A stretch of 64,000 nucleotides of DNA from Rhizobium sp. CG5 (GTDB lineage: Bacteria; Pseudomonadota; Alphaproteobacteria; Rhizobiales; Rhizobiaceae), in assembly GCF_023701945.1 (NCBI RefSeq), contig NZ_JABAEF010000009.1:124001-188000 (forward strand), read 5' to 3'. Below are positions 41,423 through 51,424 of this stretch, piece after piece. The translations under genes and the position numbers were made by a program. Every line of letters begins with the position of its first letter. Positions within the stretch are counted from its first letter, which is position 1. The notes under the pieces were generated by a model. That model worked only from the letters and a program-made list of their open reading frames with translations. It was not told where the DNA came from and did no database searches.

Positions 41423-42634
41423 TCAGACTGCTTTGTTCTTGTTGTAGACGTCGAAGAACACGGCAGCGAGCAGCACCAGTCCCTTGACCAGCTGCTGGTA
41501 ATCGATGCCGAGTCCCATGATCGACATGCCGTTGTTCATGACACCCATGATGAGCGCGCCGATGACCGCGCCGGTGATCTTGCCCACGCCGCCGGACGCC
41601 GAGGCGCCGCCGATGAAGCAGGCCGCGATGACGTCGAGCTCGAAGCCGACGCCGGCTTTCGGCGTTGCCGAGTTCAGGCGGGCGGCGATGATCATGCCGG
41701 CAAGGGCTGCCAGCACGCCCATGTTGACGAAGGTGTAGAAGGTCAGCCGCTCGGTGTTGATGCCGGACAGCTTGGCCGCCTTCTCATTGCCGCCCATCGC
41801 ATAGATACGGCGGCCGATCGTGGAGCGGGTGGTGACGAAAGCATAGAGTGCGATCAGCACGCCCATGATGACGAGAACGTTCGGCAGGCCGCGATAGGTG
41901 GCCAGCTGGAAGCCGAGGAAGACGGCAACGATGCTGATGATCGCCATCTGCGCGGCAAAGAACACGAAGGGTTCGTTCTCTGTGCCATGCTGCTCGTTCA
42001 CCTGACGATTGCGGAAGCCGGAATAGATGGCGGCAGCCACGAGGACCAGGACGACGACAAGGGCAAAATAGTTCTTGATCAGGCTGGTCGCAGGATCCGA
42101 GAAGGACAGCAGATCCGGGATGAAACCGGTCGAGAGGATCTGGAATTCCTTCGGAAACGGACCGATCGGACGGTTCTGCAGCACGAGATAGGTCAGGCCG
42201 CGGAAAACGAGCATGCCGGCCAGCGTGACGATGAAGGCCGGAATCTTCTGATAGGCGACCCAATAGCCCTGGGCAGCACCCATCATGCCGCCGAGAATAA
42301 GGCATAGCGGAATGACCAGGGCAAAGTGCACGCCCCATTTGACCAGCATGATGGCCGAGAGTGCGCCGACGAAGGCAACGATCGATCCGACCGACAGGTC
42401 GATGTGACCCGCCACGATGATCAGCAGCATGCCGAGCGCCATGATGACGATGAAGGAGTTCTGCAGCACCAGGTTGGTGATGTTGACAGGCTTGAACAGC
42501 ACGCCGCCGGTCACGATCTGGAAAAACACCATGATGATAACGAGTGCGACAAGCAGGCCGTATTCGCGAATGTTCTTCCTCAGATAGTCCCCGACGGATG
42601 TTTTGGACGTTTCGGATTTGGCTTCGGTGACCAT
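41423..42634 (-). CDS. gguB: Sugar ABC transporter permease GguB
   Basis: Inner-membrane permease of 403 residues, CUT2 (ribose/xylose/arabinose) family, about ten hydrophobic helices. The coupling region GAVIGALIMGVMNNGMSIMG and the family pattern AGHIDLSVGSIVAFVGALSA are present. Its start overlaps the gguA stop by 1 bp (TAATG). Works with GguA and ChvE to import L-arabinose, D-galactose, D-xylose and D-glucose-type monosaccharides. Confidence 0.93.
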   Translation of the reverse strand: MVTEAKSETSKTSVGDYLRKNIREYGLLVALVIIMVFFQIVTGGVLFKPVNITNLVLQNSFIVIMALGMLLIIVAGHIDLSVGSIVAFVGALSAIMLVKWGVHFALVIPLCLILGGMMGAAQGYWVAYQKIPAFIVTLAGMLVFRGLTYLVLQNRPIGPFPKEFQILSTGFIPDLLSFSDPATSLIKNYFALVVVLVLVAAAIYSGFRNRQVNEQHGTENEPFVFFAAQMAIISIVAVFLGFQLATYRGLPNVLVIMGVLIALYAFVTTRSTIGRRIYAMGGNEKAAKLSGINTERLTFYTFVNMGVLAALAGMIIAARLNSATPKAGVGFELDVIAACFIGGASASGGVGKITGAVIGALIMGVMNNGMSIMGLGIDYQQLVKGLVLLAAVFFDVYNKNKAV

Positions 42635-44169
42635 TAATGTTTCTCCCCGGAGCGCATGATGGCGCGCATGATGGATTCTTGGCTTGCTTCTTCCTTTGAA
42701 AGCTCAGCGACGATACGTCCTTCGTTCATGACGTAGATGCGGTCGCAGGTTCCCAGAAGTTCGGGCATTTCCGATGAGATCATCAGGATGCCTTTGCCTT
42801 CGGCGGCAAGCTGGTTGATGATGGAGTAGATTTCGAACTTCGCCCCGACGTCGATGCCGCGGGTTGGTTCATCGAGGATCAGAACGTCCGGGTTGGTGAA
42901 CAGCCATTTGGACAGAACGACCTTCTGCTGGTTGCCGCCCGAGAGATTGACCGTTTCCTGATAGATCGAATGCGAACGGATGCGCAGCTTGGCGCGGTAG
43001 TCTGTGGCGACCTTGGCTTCCTTGCGGTCGTCAATGATGCCATTGGACGAGACGTCTTTCAGGTTCGACAGGGTTGTATTGTGCATGATGTTATCGATCA
43101 GCACGAGACCGAGGTGTTTGCGGTCTTCGGTGACATAGGCAAGGCCAGCGTCGATCGCCTTCGGAATGGTACTGACGTCGACCGGCTTGCCGCGCATCGA
43201 GACATCGCCGGTGATCTTGTGGCCCCAGGACTTGCCGAACACGCTCATGGCGGTTTCGGTGCGTCCGGCACCCATCAGTCCGGCAATGCCGACCACTTCG
43301 CCGGCCCGGACGTTGAAATTGACGTCATGCAGGAACTGCCGGTCGCGATGGTTCTGGTGGTAGACGTTCCAGTTCTTCACTTCCAGCAGCGTTTCCCCGA
43401 TATTGGGAACCCGCGGCGGATAGCGGTCTTCCATCTCGCGGCCGACCATGCCCTTGATGATGCGGTCTTCGCCGATATCTTCGCTGTGACAGTCGAGCGT
43501 TTCGACGGTGCCGCCGTCGCGCAGGATGGTGATCTTGTCGGCGACTTTCTTGATCTCGTTCAGCTTGTGCGAAATGATGATCGAGGTCATGCCCTGCTTG
43601 CGGAATTCGATCAGCAGCTGCAGCAGCGCGTCGGAATCGGTTTCGTTGAGCGAGGCCGTCGGTTCGTCGAGAATGAGAAGGCGGACCTTCTTGGAGAGCG
43701 CCTTGGCGATTTCCACCAGCTGCTGCTTGCCGACGCCGATATCGGTAATGCGGGTCGCCGGCGAATCCTTGAGGCCGACCTTGTCCAGCAGCGTCTTGGT
43801 GCGCGCGAAGGTCTGCGGCCAGTGGATGACGCCCTTGGTGGCGATTTCATTGCCAAGGAAGATGTTTTCGGCAATCGACAGGAGCGGGACGAGCGCCAGT
43901 TCCTGGTGAATGATGATGATGCCGAGGTGTTCGCTGTCGGAGATGGTCGAGAAGCGACGGAGTTCGCCGTCGAAGTGGATCTCGCCGTCATAGGTGCCGG
44001 CTGGATAAACGCCGCTCAGCACCTTCATGAGGGTCGATTTGCCGGCGCCGTTTTCACCGACAAGCGCGTGAATTTCGCCTTCGCGGACCTTCAGATTGAC
44101 ATTGTCCAGGGCCTTGACGCCCGGAAACGTCTTGGTGATGCCCCGCATCTCGAGAATGATTTTGTCCAT
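42634..44169 (-). CDS. gguA: Sugar ABC transporter ATPase GguA (two ATPase domains)
   Basis: CUT2 ATP-binding protein of 511 residues with two fused nucleotide-binding domains. Domain 1: Walker [10 protein letters not shown] at residues 38-46, signature [13 protein letters not shown], Walker [12 protein letters not shown]. Domain 2 has a degenerate Walker A (MGAGRTETA) but an intact [15 protein letters not shown] and [12 protein letters not shown], as normal for MglA/XylG. ATG 44169 is preferred to an upstream ATG at 44223. Separated from chvE by a terminator-like hairpin that would lower its expression relative to the binding protein. Confidence 0.95.
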   Translation of the reverse strand: MDKIILEMRGITKTFPGVKALDNVNLKVREGEIHALVGENGAGKSTLMKVLSGVYPAGTYDGEIHFDGELRRFSTISDSEHLGIIIIHQELALVPLLSIAENIFLGNEIATKGVIHWPQTFARTKTLLDKVGLKDSPATRITDIGVGKQQLVEIAKALSKKVRLLILDEPTASLNETDSDALLQLLIEFRKQGMTSIIISHKLNEIKKVADKITILRDGGTVETLDCHSEDIGEDRIIKGMVGREMEDRYPPRVPNIGETLLEVKNWNVYHQNHRDRQFLHDVNFNVRAGEVVGIAGLMGAGRTETAMSVFGKSWGHKITGDVSMRGKPVDVSTIPKAIDAGLAYVTEDRKHLGLVLIDNIMHNTTLSNLKDVSSNGIIDDRKEAKVATDYRAKLRIRSHSIYQETVNLSGGNQQKVVLSKWLFTNPDVLILDEPTRGIDVGAKFEIYSIINQLAAEGKGILMISSEMPELLGTCDRIYVMNEGRIVAELSKEEASQESIMRAIMRSGEKH

Positions 44170-44244
44170 GTGCAAGAATTCCACGCCAGCCTGCTTAACG
44201 ATCAGGTCAGACCGACAATGCAAGCTCCCTCATCATGATAGAAA

Positions 44245-44270
44245 GGGGCCCGCGACGGATCGCGGACCCC
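44245..44270 (-). terminator. Attenuator-like hairpin between chvE and gguA
   Basis: Stem of ten pairs with one mismatch around a CGGA-type tetraloop; on the minus strand the stem ends CCCC and is followed by TTTCT. It lies 17 bp after the chvE stop and probably stops part of the transcripts, giving more binding protein than transporter. Confidence 0.75.
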
Positions 44271-44286
44271 GGAAAAACTGCAGATC

Positions 44287-45354
44287 TTAGTTGTTGATCT
44301 GGTCTTCGGTGTAGTAACCGGCGCCAACCAAAACTTCCTTGACGTTCGACTTGTCGACGGCAACCGGCTTCAGCAGGAAGGACGGAACGACCTTGACGCC
44401 ATTGTTATAGGTCTTGGTGTCGTTGATTTCCGGTTCCTTGCCGCCGATGATGGCTTCCACCATTCCGACGGTGACCTTGGCGAGTTCGCGCGTGTCCTTG
44501 AACACGGTCGAATTCTGTTCGCCAGCCAGGATCGACTTGACGGACGGCAGTTCGGCGTCCTGGCCGGTGACGATTGGCATCGGCATGTCGCCGGAACCAT
44601 AGCCTACGCCCTTGAGAGCCGAGATGATGCCGATCGACAGGCCGTCGTAAGGCGACAGAACACCGTCAACCTTGGCGTCGGTGTAGGTCGAGGACAGCAG
44701 GTTTTCCATGCGGGCCTGGGCCACGGCACCGTCCCAACGCAGCGTGCCGACCTGGTCCATGCCCATCTGGCCGGACTTGACGACGATCTTGCCGCTATCG
44801 ATCAGGGGCTGCAGAACCGACATCGCGCCATCATAGAAGAAGAAGGCGTTGTTGTCGTCCGGCGAACCGCCGAAGAGTTCGACATTCTTGGCTTCAGTTG
44901 CGGCGTCGAGGTTCAGGCCCTTGACGAGCGAGGTTGCCTGCAGAACGCCGACCTGGAAGTTGTCGAAGGTTGCGTAATAGTCGACATTGCCCGAGTCGCG
45001 GATCAGGCGGTCATAAGCGATGACCTTGACGCCGGCATCGGCAGACTTCTGCAGGATGTCGGACAGGGTCGTGCCGTCGATGGCGCCGATGATGAGAACC
45101 TTGGCACCCTTGGTGACCATGTTTTCGATCTGGGCCAGCTGGTTCGGGATGTCGTCATCGGCAAACTGCAGGTCCGGGGTGTAGCCGGCTTCCTTGAACA
45201 GCTTTTCCATGGTCTCACCGTCAGAAATCCAGCGGGTCGAGGTCTTGGTCGGCATGGAGATGCCAACGGTGCCCTTGTCCTGCGCAAATGCGGCGGTGGA
45301 CAGAAGCGATGCGCCCAGAGCGATGGACGCGATTATAGCGGTGAACTTTTTCAC
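44287..45354 (-). CDS. chvE: Multiple-sugar periplasmic binding protein ChvE
   Basis: Periplasmic sugar-binding protein of 355 residues with a signal peptide (residues 1-24, cleavage after AFA) and mature start [56 protein letters not shown] and [20 protein letters not shown] match Agrobacterium ChvE closely. GTG start with GGGAGG five bases upstream. In Agrobacterium, ChvE feeds the GguAB importer and also presents sugars to the VirA sensor; only transport is supported here. Divergent from gbpR, its regulator. Confidence 0.95.
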   Translation of the reverse strand: MKKFTAIIASIALGASLLSTAAFAQDKGTVGISMPTKTSTRWISDGETMEKLFKEAGYTPDLQFADDDIPNQLAQIENMVTKGAKVLIIGAIDGTTLSDILQKSADAGVKVIAYDRLIRDSGNVDYYATFDNFQVGVLQATSLVKGLNLDAATEAKNVELFGGSPDDNNAFFFYDGAMSVLQPLIDSGKIVVKSGQMGMDQVGTLRWDGAVAQARMENLLSSTYTDAKVDGVLSPYDGLSIGIISALKGVGYGSGDMPMPIVTGQDAELPSVKSILAGEQNSTVFKDTRELAKVTVGMVEAIIGGKEPEINDTKTYNNGVKVVPSFLLKPVAVDKSNVKEVLVGAGYYTEDQINN

Positions 45355-45465
45355 AGGAACCTCCCAATGTTGCAGGCGACCCCAGCTCCGTCTGCCAGCC
45401 GCCCGAAAAAGAACCAGCACGCAGACAGTGCGGCTTGATCCGGTCGCGACTCTTATCGTCCGGGG

Positions 45466-45515
45466 CATATCGATCAAATGAATTATTTGACATACTGCAT
45501 ACCATCATTGATATG
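45466..45515. promoter_or_regulatory. gbpR-chvE divergent control region with nested dyads
   Basis: Contains TCAAAT-GAATT-ATTTGA (45474-45490) and, around it, CATATCGAT (45466-45474) facing ATTGATATG (45507-45515) with one mismatch. LysR regulators bind T-N11-A dyads just upstream of their own divergent gene, and this cluster ends 6 bp before the gbpR start. Probable GbpR binding region. Confidence 0.6.
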
Positions 45516-45521
45516 TGACCT

Positions 45522-46463
45522 ATGACCGACACGCTTGCCAGCCGTTTGCAGCCCAAACATTTTAGCTTGATCAAGGCTGTTGCCGAGACCGGCCAGCTCA
45601 GTCTCGCGGCCCACGACCTGTCGATTACCCAGCCGGCGGCATCCCGGATGCTGGCCGATGTCGAACGGCTGGTGGGCGCTGCTGTGTTCATCCGAACGCC
45701 GAAAGGCATGGAGCCGACGGCGGTTGGAATGGCGCTTGCGAGACGGGCGCATGGGCTTCTCGAAGAGTTCCGCGAGGCGGCCCGCGAGATTGATGCGATC
45801 AAGCGCGGGCTGATCGGCTCGGTTAGGGTTGGAGCGGTGACCGGCGGGGCTCTCGGCTATATCGTACCGGCAATCCGGGCCTTGAAGGCCGAAGCCCGGA
45901 CTGCCGATATTCATGTCGACGTGGGGTCCAGCGGTCAGCTGATTTCCGACCTGCGCTCGGGCCAGCTGGACTTCATTCTGGGGCGAATTCCGGCCGGGAT
46001 GGATGCACGGCAATTTGATGTTCGCCACGCCCGCATCGAAGAAGTGGACCTGCTTGTGCACCAGAGCCATCCGCTCGCCTTTGCCTCCAAACTTGAGATG
46101 AACGATCTGGTGCATTTCTCCTGGGTCATGCAGGGGCCTGGTGCACCGGTGCGCCAGGCCGTGGAAAACGCCTTCATCGAAACGGGTGCGGCAATTCCTT
46201 CGGATATCGTTAACACGACGTCACTTCTGGTGATGATCGCCATGCTCGCCACCTCGTATGCCATCGCGCCGATGTCGAACGAGGTGTCGGATCTGCTCTG
46301 TCGCCATACGACGGGGTCGGGTCTCTGCCGGCTCGATATCCGCACGCCGATCATCGTTGCGCCCTATCACCTCATCACCCTCAAGGGCAAACGCAGCACG
46401 CCGGTTGCCGAGCGGCTCTGCGATCTGGTGCTGCACGAGTTCATGACACGGCGTGGGGAGTGA
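45522..46463 (+). CDS. gbpR: LysR-family regulator GbpR
   Basis: LysR-type regulator of 313 residues. Helix-turn-helix near the N terminus (GQLSLAAHDLSITQPAASRML) followed by the effector domain (VRVGAVTGGALGYIVPAI). In Agrobacterium the galactose-binding-protein regulator GbpR lies divergent from chvE exactly like this and activates it in response to arabinose, fucose or galactose. It therefore likely controls the whole chvE-dgoA run. Alternative: another LysR regulator, but the context is very specific. Confidence 0.9.
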   Translation: MTDTLASRLQPKHFSLIKAVAETGQLSLAAHDLSITQPAASRMLADVERLVGAAVFIRTPKGMEPTAVGMALARRAHGLLEEFREAAREIDAIKRGLIGSVRVGAVTGGALGYIVPAIRALKAEARTADIHVDVGSSGQLISDLRSGQLDFILGRIPAGMDARQFDVRHARIEEVDLLVHQSHPLAFASKLEMNDLVHFSWVMQGPGAPVRQAVENAFIETGAAIPSDIVNTTSLLVMIAMLATSYAIAPMSNEVSDLLCRHTTGSGLCRLDIRTPIIVAPYHLITLKGKRSTPVAERLCDLVLHEFMTRRGE

Positions 46464-46756
46464 GTGTTACGGGGCCTGACGGATCCAAAGCGCATTGGAT
46501 TTTCAGCGCCATTTGCCCATCCCGTCGCCGCGGAAAACCGGGGGGCGGGCCATGGCGCATCGTCGCATTTCGGACGTAATCTGCATTTTTTGCGACAGAC
46601 GCCGTAAACCTGTTAAATCAGTCCCGTTGGCGGGGAAAAACCGCCATTATGCGGGCGGATTGGGCTGGACAGACGGGGCGCCTTCTGATCGTGTCCGCTT
46701 TGAAATGATGACTAAAGTTCACTGAAATGACTGTCTTGGACTAAGGGGAGATTGGC

Positions 46757-48328
46757 TTGAAAATCGGTTCGCCAAGGGAAATTTTTCAAGGGGAGGCGCG
46801 GGTCGCCATGACCCCGGACAGCGCGGTCCAGCTGAAGAAGCTGGGCTATGATTGCGTCATCGAAACGGGAGCCGGCAAAGCGGCCGGCTTTTCCGACGAT
46901 GCGTATCGTGCATCCGGAGTAGAGGTGGTGGAGACTGCCGCAGCGCTGTTTGCAACGGTTGACGTGATTGCCAAGGTGCGTCCGCCGGAACCGGCGGAAG
47001 TCGAGCGGCTTTCGTCCGGCAAGACGCTGATTTCGTTCTTCTATCCGGCCCAGAACAAGGACTTGCTCGAACAGGCCAAGTCGACCGGTGCCAATGTGAT
47101 CGCCATGGATATGGTGCCACGCATCAGCCGCGCCCAGAAGATGGATGCGCTGTCGTCGATGGCCAATATCGCCGGTTATCGCTCCGTGATCGAGGCCGGC
47201 AGCAATTTCGGCCGCTTCTTCACCGGCCAGGTGACGGCTGCCGGCAAGGTGCCGCCCGCCAAGGTTCTGGTCATTGGCGCCGGCGTCGCCGGTCTTGCGG
47301 CGATCGGCACGGCCACCTCGCTCGGTGCCATCACCTATGCCTTCGACGTTCGCCCTGAAGTGGCCGAGCAGATCGAGAGCATGGGCGCTGAGTTCGTCTA
47401 TCTCGATTTCGCCGAGGCCCAGGATGGGGCTGCGACCGGTGGTTATGCCGCGCCGTCCTCGCCGGAGTTCCGCGAAAAGCAGCTCGCCAAGTTCCGCGAA
47501 CTGGCGCCGGAGATCGACATCGTCATTACCACGGCGCTGATCCCCGGCCGCGATGCGCCGAAGCTGTGGCTGGCCGACATGGTGGCCGCCATGAAGCCGG
47601 GCTCGGTGGTGATCGACCTTGCCGCCGAACGCGGCGGCAATTGCGACCTGACCGTGCCGGACCAGAAGATCGTCTCCGACAATGGCGTGACCGTGGTCGG
47701 CTATACGGACTTCCCGAGCCGCATGGCCGCGCAGTCCTCGACGCTCTATTCCACCAATATCCGCCATATGATGACCGACCTGACGCCGGCCAAGGATGGC
47801 AAGCTCGTCCACAACATGGAAGACGACGTCATCCGTGGGGCGACGGTCACCTATCAGGGCGAGATTACCTTCCCGCCGCCGCCACCGAAGATCAAGGCGA
47901 TTGCGGCTGCCAAGCCGAAGGAAAAGGCCAAGGAACTCACGCCCGAGGAAAAGCGCGCCAACGAGATTGCCGCCTTCAAGGCCCAGACAAAGAGCCAGGT
48001 CGGCCTGCTGGTGGTTGCGACGTTGCTGCTGTTGTTTGTCGGCGCCTATGCACCGGAAAGCTTCATGGGCCATTTCATCGTCTTCGTGCTGGCCTGCTTC
48101 ATCGGCTTCTCGGTGATCTGGAATGTCAGCCATTCGCTGCACACGCCGCTGATGGCCGTGACCAACGCGATCTCCGGCATCGTCATTCTCGGCGCCCTGC
48201 TGCAGGTCGGGTCGAGCAACTGGCTCGTCGTCATCCTCGCCTCACTGTCGGTGTTGATCGCCACGATCAATATCGTCGGCGGCTTCCTCGTCACCCGGCG
48301 CATGCTCGCCATGTTCCAGAAGTCTTGA
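46757..48328 (+). CDS. pntA: NAD(P) transhydrogenase subunit alpha
   Basis: Proton-translocating transhydrogenase alpha subunit of 523 residues. The NAD(H)-binding domain I starts [20 protein letters not shown] and contains [16 protein letters not shown] charged linker rich in Pro, Lys and Glu (about 390-425) leads to four C-terminal hydrophobic helices. It is thus a fused alpha subunit; many alphaproteobacteria split it into pntAA and pntAB. Initiation appears to be at TTG 46757: GGGGAG is upstream and the PntA N terminus starts there; no ATG fits. With pntB it supplies NADPH from the proton motive force. Confidence 0.94.
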   Translation: MKIGSPREIFQGEARVAMTPDSAVQLKKLGYDCVIETGAGKAAGFSDDAYRASGVEVVETAAALFATVDVIAKVRPPEPAEVERLSSGKTLISFFYPAQNKDLLEQAKSTGANVIAMDMVPRISRAQKMDALSSMANIAGYRSVIEAGSNFGRFFTGQVTAAGKVPPAKVLVIGAGVAGLAAIGTATSLGAITYAFDVRPEVAEQIESMGAEFVYLDFAEAQDGAATGGYAAPSSPEFREKQLAKFRELAPEIDIVITTALIPGRDAPKLWLADMVAAMKPGSVVIDLAAERGGNCDLTVPDQKIVSDNGVTVVGYTDFPSRMAAQSSTLYSTNIRHMMTDLTPAKDGKLVHNMEDDVIRGATVTYQGEITFPPPPPKIKAIAAAKPKEKAKELTPEEKRANEIAAFKAQTKSQVGLLVVATLLLLFVGAYAPESFMGHFIVFVLACFIGFSVIWNVSHSLHTPLMAVTNAISGIVILGALLQVGSSNWLVVILASLSVLIATINIVGGFLVTRRMLAMFQKS

Positions 48329-48341
48329 GGGGGATAGATTG

Positions 48342-49781
48342 ATGACGATCGGTATCGTTTCCGCCGCCTATATCGCTGCGGCTGTTCTTTTCATTCTGTC
48401 GCTCGGCGGCCTGTCCGGCCAGGAGAGCGCCAAGCGCGCCGTGTGGTACGGCATAACCGGCATGGGCCTGGCCGTGATCGCCACGGTGTTCGGCCCCGGT
48501 GTCGGCAACTGGTTCATCATTCTGCTGATGATCGCCGGTGGCTCGGTCATGGGCTATTACGTGGCAAGCCGCGTCCAGATGACCGAGATGCCGCAGCTTG
48601 TTGCGGCACTCCACTCCTTCGTTGGCCTCGCCGCCGTGTTCATCGGCTACAATGCCGAGCTTGAACTCGGAACCGTTCTGGCCCTCAAAGCCGCCGGCGG
48701 TGATCTGACGACACTGGCCGGCTTTGCCGAAAAGCTTGCCCATAAGGATGCGGTGGAAATCGCCATCCTCAAGGTCGAGGTCTTCCTCGGCGTGTTCATC
48801 GGTGCCGTCACCTTCACCGGCTCGGTCATCGCGTTCGGCAAGCTGGCCGGCAAGGTGGACGGCAAGGCGAAGAAACTGCCCGGCGGGCATGTCCTCAATG
48901 CCGGCGCGGCGATCGCGTCGCTTGTCCTGCTAATCCTGTTCTTCAACGGCGCCGGCATCTGGACCCTGGTGCTGATGACCTTGCTGGCCTTCTTCATCGG
49001 CTATCACCTGATCATGGGCATCGGCGGCGCCGACATGCCGGTGGTGGTCTCCATGCTGAACAGCTATTCCGGCTGGGCGGCGGCGGCCATCGGCTTCTCG
49101 CTCGGCAACGATCTCTTGATCGTCACCGGCGCGCTGGTCGGCTCGTCGGGTGCGATCCTCTCCTACATCATGTGCAAGGCGATGAACCGCTCCTTCGTAT
49201 CGGTCATCCTCGGTGGTTTCGGCACGGTGAGCGGACCGGCCATGGAGATCGAGGGCGAACAGATCGCCATCGATGCGGAAGGGGTTGCCTCGGCCCTCAA
49301 CGAAGCCGACAGCGTCATCATCGTTCCGGGCTACGGCATGGCTGTCGCCCAGGCACAGCAGGCGGTCTCGGAACTGACCCGCAAGCTGCGCGCCAGCGGC
49401 AAGGAGGTGCGTTTTGCCATCCATCCGGTGGCCGGCCGCCTGCCGGGCCACATGAACGTGCTGCTGGCGGAAGCCAAGGTGCCTTATGACATCGTCATGG
49501 AAATGGACGAGATCAATGACGACTTCCCGAATACGGACGTGGTCATCGTCATCGGCTCCAACGACATCGTCAACCCGGCGGCCGAAGAAGACCCGAACTC
49601 GCCGATCGCCGGCATGCCCGTGCTGCAGGTGTGGAAGGCCAAGCAGGTCTTCGTCTCCAAGCGCGGCCAGGGCACCGGCTATTCCGGCATCGAAAATCCG
49701 CTGTTCTACAAGGAGAACACGCGCATGTTCTACGGCGACGCCAAGAAGTCGGTGAGCGATCTGCTGCCGATGATCAAGTAG
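48342..49781 (+). CDS. pntB: NAD(P) transhydrogenase subunit beta
   Basis: Beta subunit of 479 residues: about eight or nine membrane helices, then the NADPH-binding domain III with [33 protein letters not shown] and [21 protein letters not shown] 48342 is preferred over an adjacent TTG at 48339; AGGGGGA precedes it. It lies 13 bp after pntA and is followed by a strong terminator, so pntAB form a two-gene operon unrelated to the sugar-acid genes around it. Confidence 0.95.
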   Translation: MTIGIVSAAYIAAAVLFILSLGGLSGQESAKRAVWYGITGMGLAVIATVFGPGVGNWFIILLMIAGGSVMGYYVASRVQMTEMPQLVAALHSFVGLAAVFIGYNAELELGTVLALKAAGGDLTTLAGFAEKLAHKDAVEIAILKVEVFLGVFIGAVTFTGSVIAFGKLAGKVDGKAKKLPGGHVLNAGAAIASLVLLILFFNGAGIWTLVLMTLLAFFIGYHLIMGIGGADMPVVVSMLNSYSGWAAAAIGFSLGNDLLIVTGALVGSSGAILSYIMCKAMNRSFVSVILGGFGTVSGPAMEIEGEQIAIDAEGVASALNEADSVIIVPGYGMAVAQAQQAVSELTRKLRASGKEVRFAIHPVAGRLPGHMNVLLAEAKVPYDIVMEMDEINDDFPNTDVVIVIGSNDIVNPAAEEDPNSPIAGMPVLQVWKAKQVFVSKRGQGTGYSGIENPLFYKENTRMFYGDAKKSVSDLLPMIK

Positions 49782-49808
49782 GGCAGTTTTTTAAGCGAGG
49801 ATTGATGA

Positions 49809-49834
49809 AGCCGGGCGGAGACGCCCGGCTTTTT
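49809..49834 (+). terminator. Intrinsic terminator after pntB
   Basis: AGCCGGGCG-GAGA-CGCCCGGCT followed by TTTT, 27 bp past the pntB stop. Confidence 0.93.
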
Positions 49835-49891
49835 CGTGGGCGCTATCGAAAGAGTGTCGCGATGCAGCTGTGACCGATCGCCGATTGTTCG

Positions 49892-51424
49892 TTACATCAC
49901 CGCCCCCAGCTGCCACGGCACGAACTCGTTGTCGCCGAGGCCGCAGAGTTCGGACTTGGTCTTGTTCCCGGAGGCGGTGGCCAGGACATGGGCGAGGATT
50001 TCGCGGCCCTTGGCTTCGATCGACACGCCGGCGCTGACGATATCGCCGCAGTTGAGGTCCATGTCCTCGCGCATGTCGTCATAGAGGCGGCTGTTGGTGG
50101 CGACCTTGATGGTCGGCGCCGGTTTTGAGCCGAAGGCCGAGCCGCGGCCGGTGGTGAAGACCACGAGCTGGGCACCGCCGGCAATCTGGCCGGTGGCCGA
50201 GACCGGGTCGTAACCGGGGGTGTCCATGAAGACGAAGCCTGGCGTCTCGATGCGTTCGCCATAGTTCAACACACCGGTCAGCGGCGTGCTGCCGGCCTTG
50301 GCGGCGGCGCCGAGGGACTTTTCCAGAATGGTGGTCAGTCCGCCCAGCTTGTTGCCGGGGCTCGGGTTGTTGTCCATCGAGCCATTGTTCATGCGGGTAT
50401 AGTTTTCCCACCAGTCGATCCGCTCGATCAGCTTCTCGCCGATGGCGCGCGAGGCGGCGCGGCGCAGCAGCAGCTGTTCGGCGCCGTAAATCTCAGGGGT
50501 TTCCGACAGCACGACCGTGCCGCCCATGGCCACCAGCCGGTCGGAGGCGATGCCGAGCGCCGGATTGGCGGTGATGCCGGAAAATCCGTCCGATCCGCCG
50601 CATTGCAGGGCGAGCTTCAGCTCCGAGGCATGGATCGGCTCGCGCTTGATATCGTTGACTTCCGGCAGCAGCGCGCGGATATGATCGACGATGCGGGCGA
50701 TGGTGGCGAGCGTACCGCCGCTGTCCTGAATGGTGAGTGCGAAGAAGCGGCTATTGTCCTCGCCGCCATAGAGCGATTTCATCCGGGCGATCTGCATGAC
50801 CTCGCAGCCGAGCCCAACGAAGACGGCGGCGCCGACATTCGGGTGAGTGGCATAACCCCATAGCACCCGCTGCAGGACCTCGATGCCCGCACCACCCATG
50901 TCCATGCCGCAGCCGGTGCCGTGGGCAAAGGCAGCCACGCCATCGATTTGGGGATATTGGTCGAGAATGCCGGACCGGTTGATCTCGTCGGCGGCGCGGC
51001 GGATCACGGTCGCGGAACAGTTCACCGTGGCGCAGATGGCGATGTAGTTGCGCGTTCCGGCCTGGCCGTTCGGCCGGCGATAGCCCATGAAATGGGCCGG
51101 CTCGACCTTCGGGATGGCCGCCAGTGCCTTGTCGTAATCGACGCCGATCTGGTAGTCGCGGTCGTGATCGCCAAAGGCACAGTTGTGGGAATGCACATGG
51201 TCGCCGGCGGCAATCGGTTGGCTGGCATAGCCGATGACCTGGCCGAACTTGGTGATGTCGCCGCCTTCCGGGATGTCGACCCTGGCAATCTTGTGGCCGC
51301 GCGATACCGGCTGGGAAAGCGGCCCGCCATGGCCGAGCGGACAGCTGCCCGCCGGGGCCGGGTCTGTGAGGATTGCGACATTGTCCTGGGGGTGCAGCAG
51401 AAGGTGGGCAATGGTCTCAGGCAT
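49892..51424 (-). CDS. uxaA: Altronate dehydratase
   Basis: Dehydratase of about 510 residues. An N-terminal SAF domain (about 1-100, with DHVHSHNCAF) is joined to the GD/AH catalytic domain, which has conserved cysteines in CATVNCSATVIRR and HGTGCGMDMGG and the core GGSDGFSGITANPALG. It converts D-altronate to 2-keto-3-deoxygluconate (KDG) in the galacturonate branch. ATG 51424 overlaps the uxuA stop by 8 bp; an ATG at 51439 is an alternative. Last gene of the uronate operon. Confidence 0.93.
   Translation of the reverse strand: MPETIAHLLLHPQDNVAILTDPAPAGSCPLGHGGPLSQPVSRGHKIARVDIPEGGDITKFGQVIGYASQPIAAGDHVHSHNCAFGDHDRDYQIGVDYDKALAAIPKVEPAHFMGYRRPNGQAGTRNYIAICATVNCSATVIRRAADEINRSGILDQYPQIDGVAAFAHGTGCGMDMGGAGIEVLQRVLWGYATHPNVGAAVFVGLGCEVMQIARMKSLYGGEDNSRFFALTIQDSGGTLATIARIVDHIRALLPEVNDIKREPIHASELKLALQCGGSDGFSGITANPALGIASDRLVAMGGTVVLSETPEIYGAEQLLLRRAASRAIGEKLIERIDWWENYTRMNNGSMDNNPSPGNKLGGLTTILEKSLGAAAKAGSTPLTGVLNYGERIETPGFVFMDTPGYDPVSATGQIAGGAQLVVFTTGRGSAFGSKPAPTIKVATNSRLYDDMREDMDLNCGDIVSAGVSIEAKGREILAHVLATASGNKTKSELCGLGDNEFVPWQLGAVM

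Noticed and set aside
46464-46756. Gap of 293 bp between gbpR and pntA with an open frame 46495-46725 and a hairpin TGGCGG/CCGCCA at 46628-46646
   Set aside because: The frame has no homology-like features or ribosome-binding site, and the hairpin lacks a T-run; I see no gene or confident signal there.
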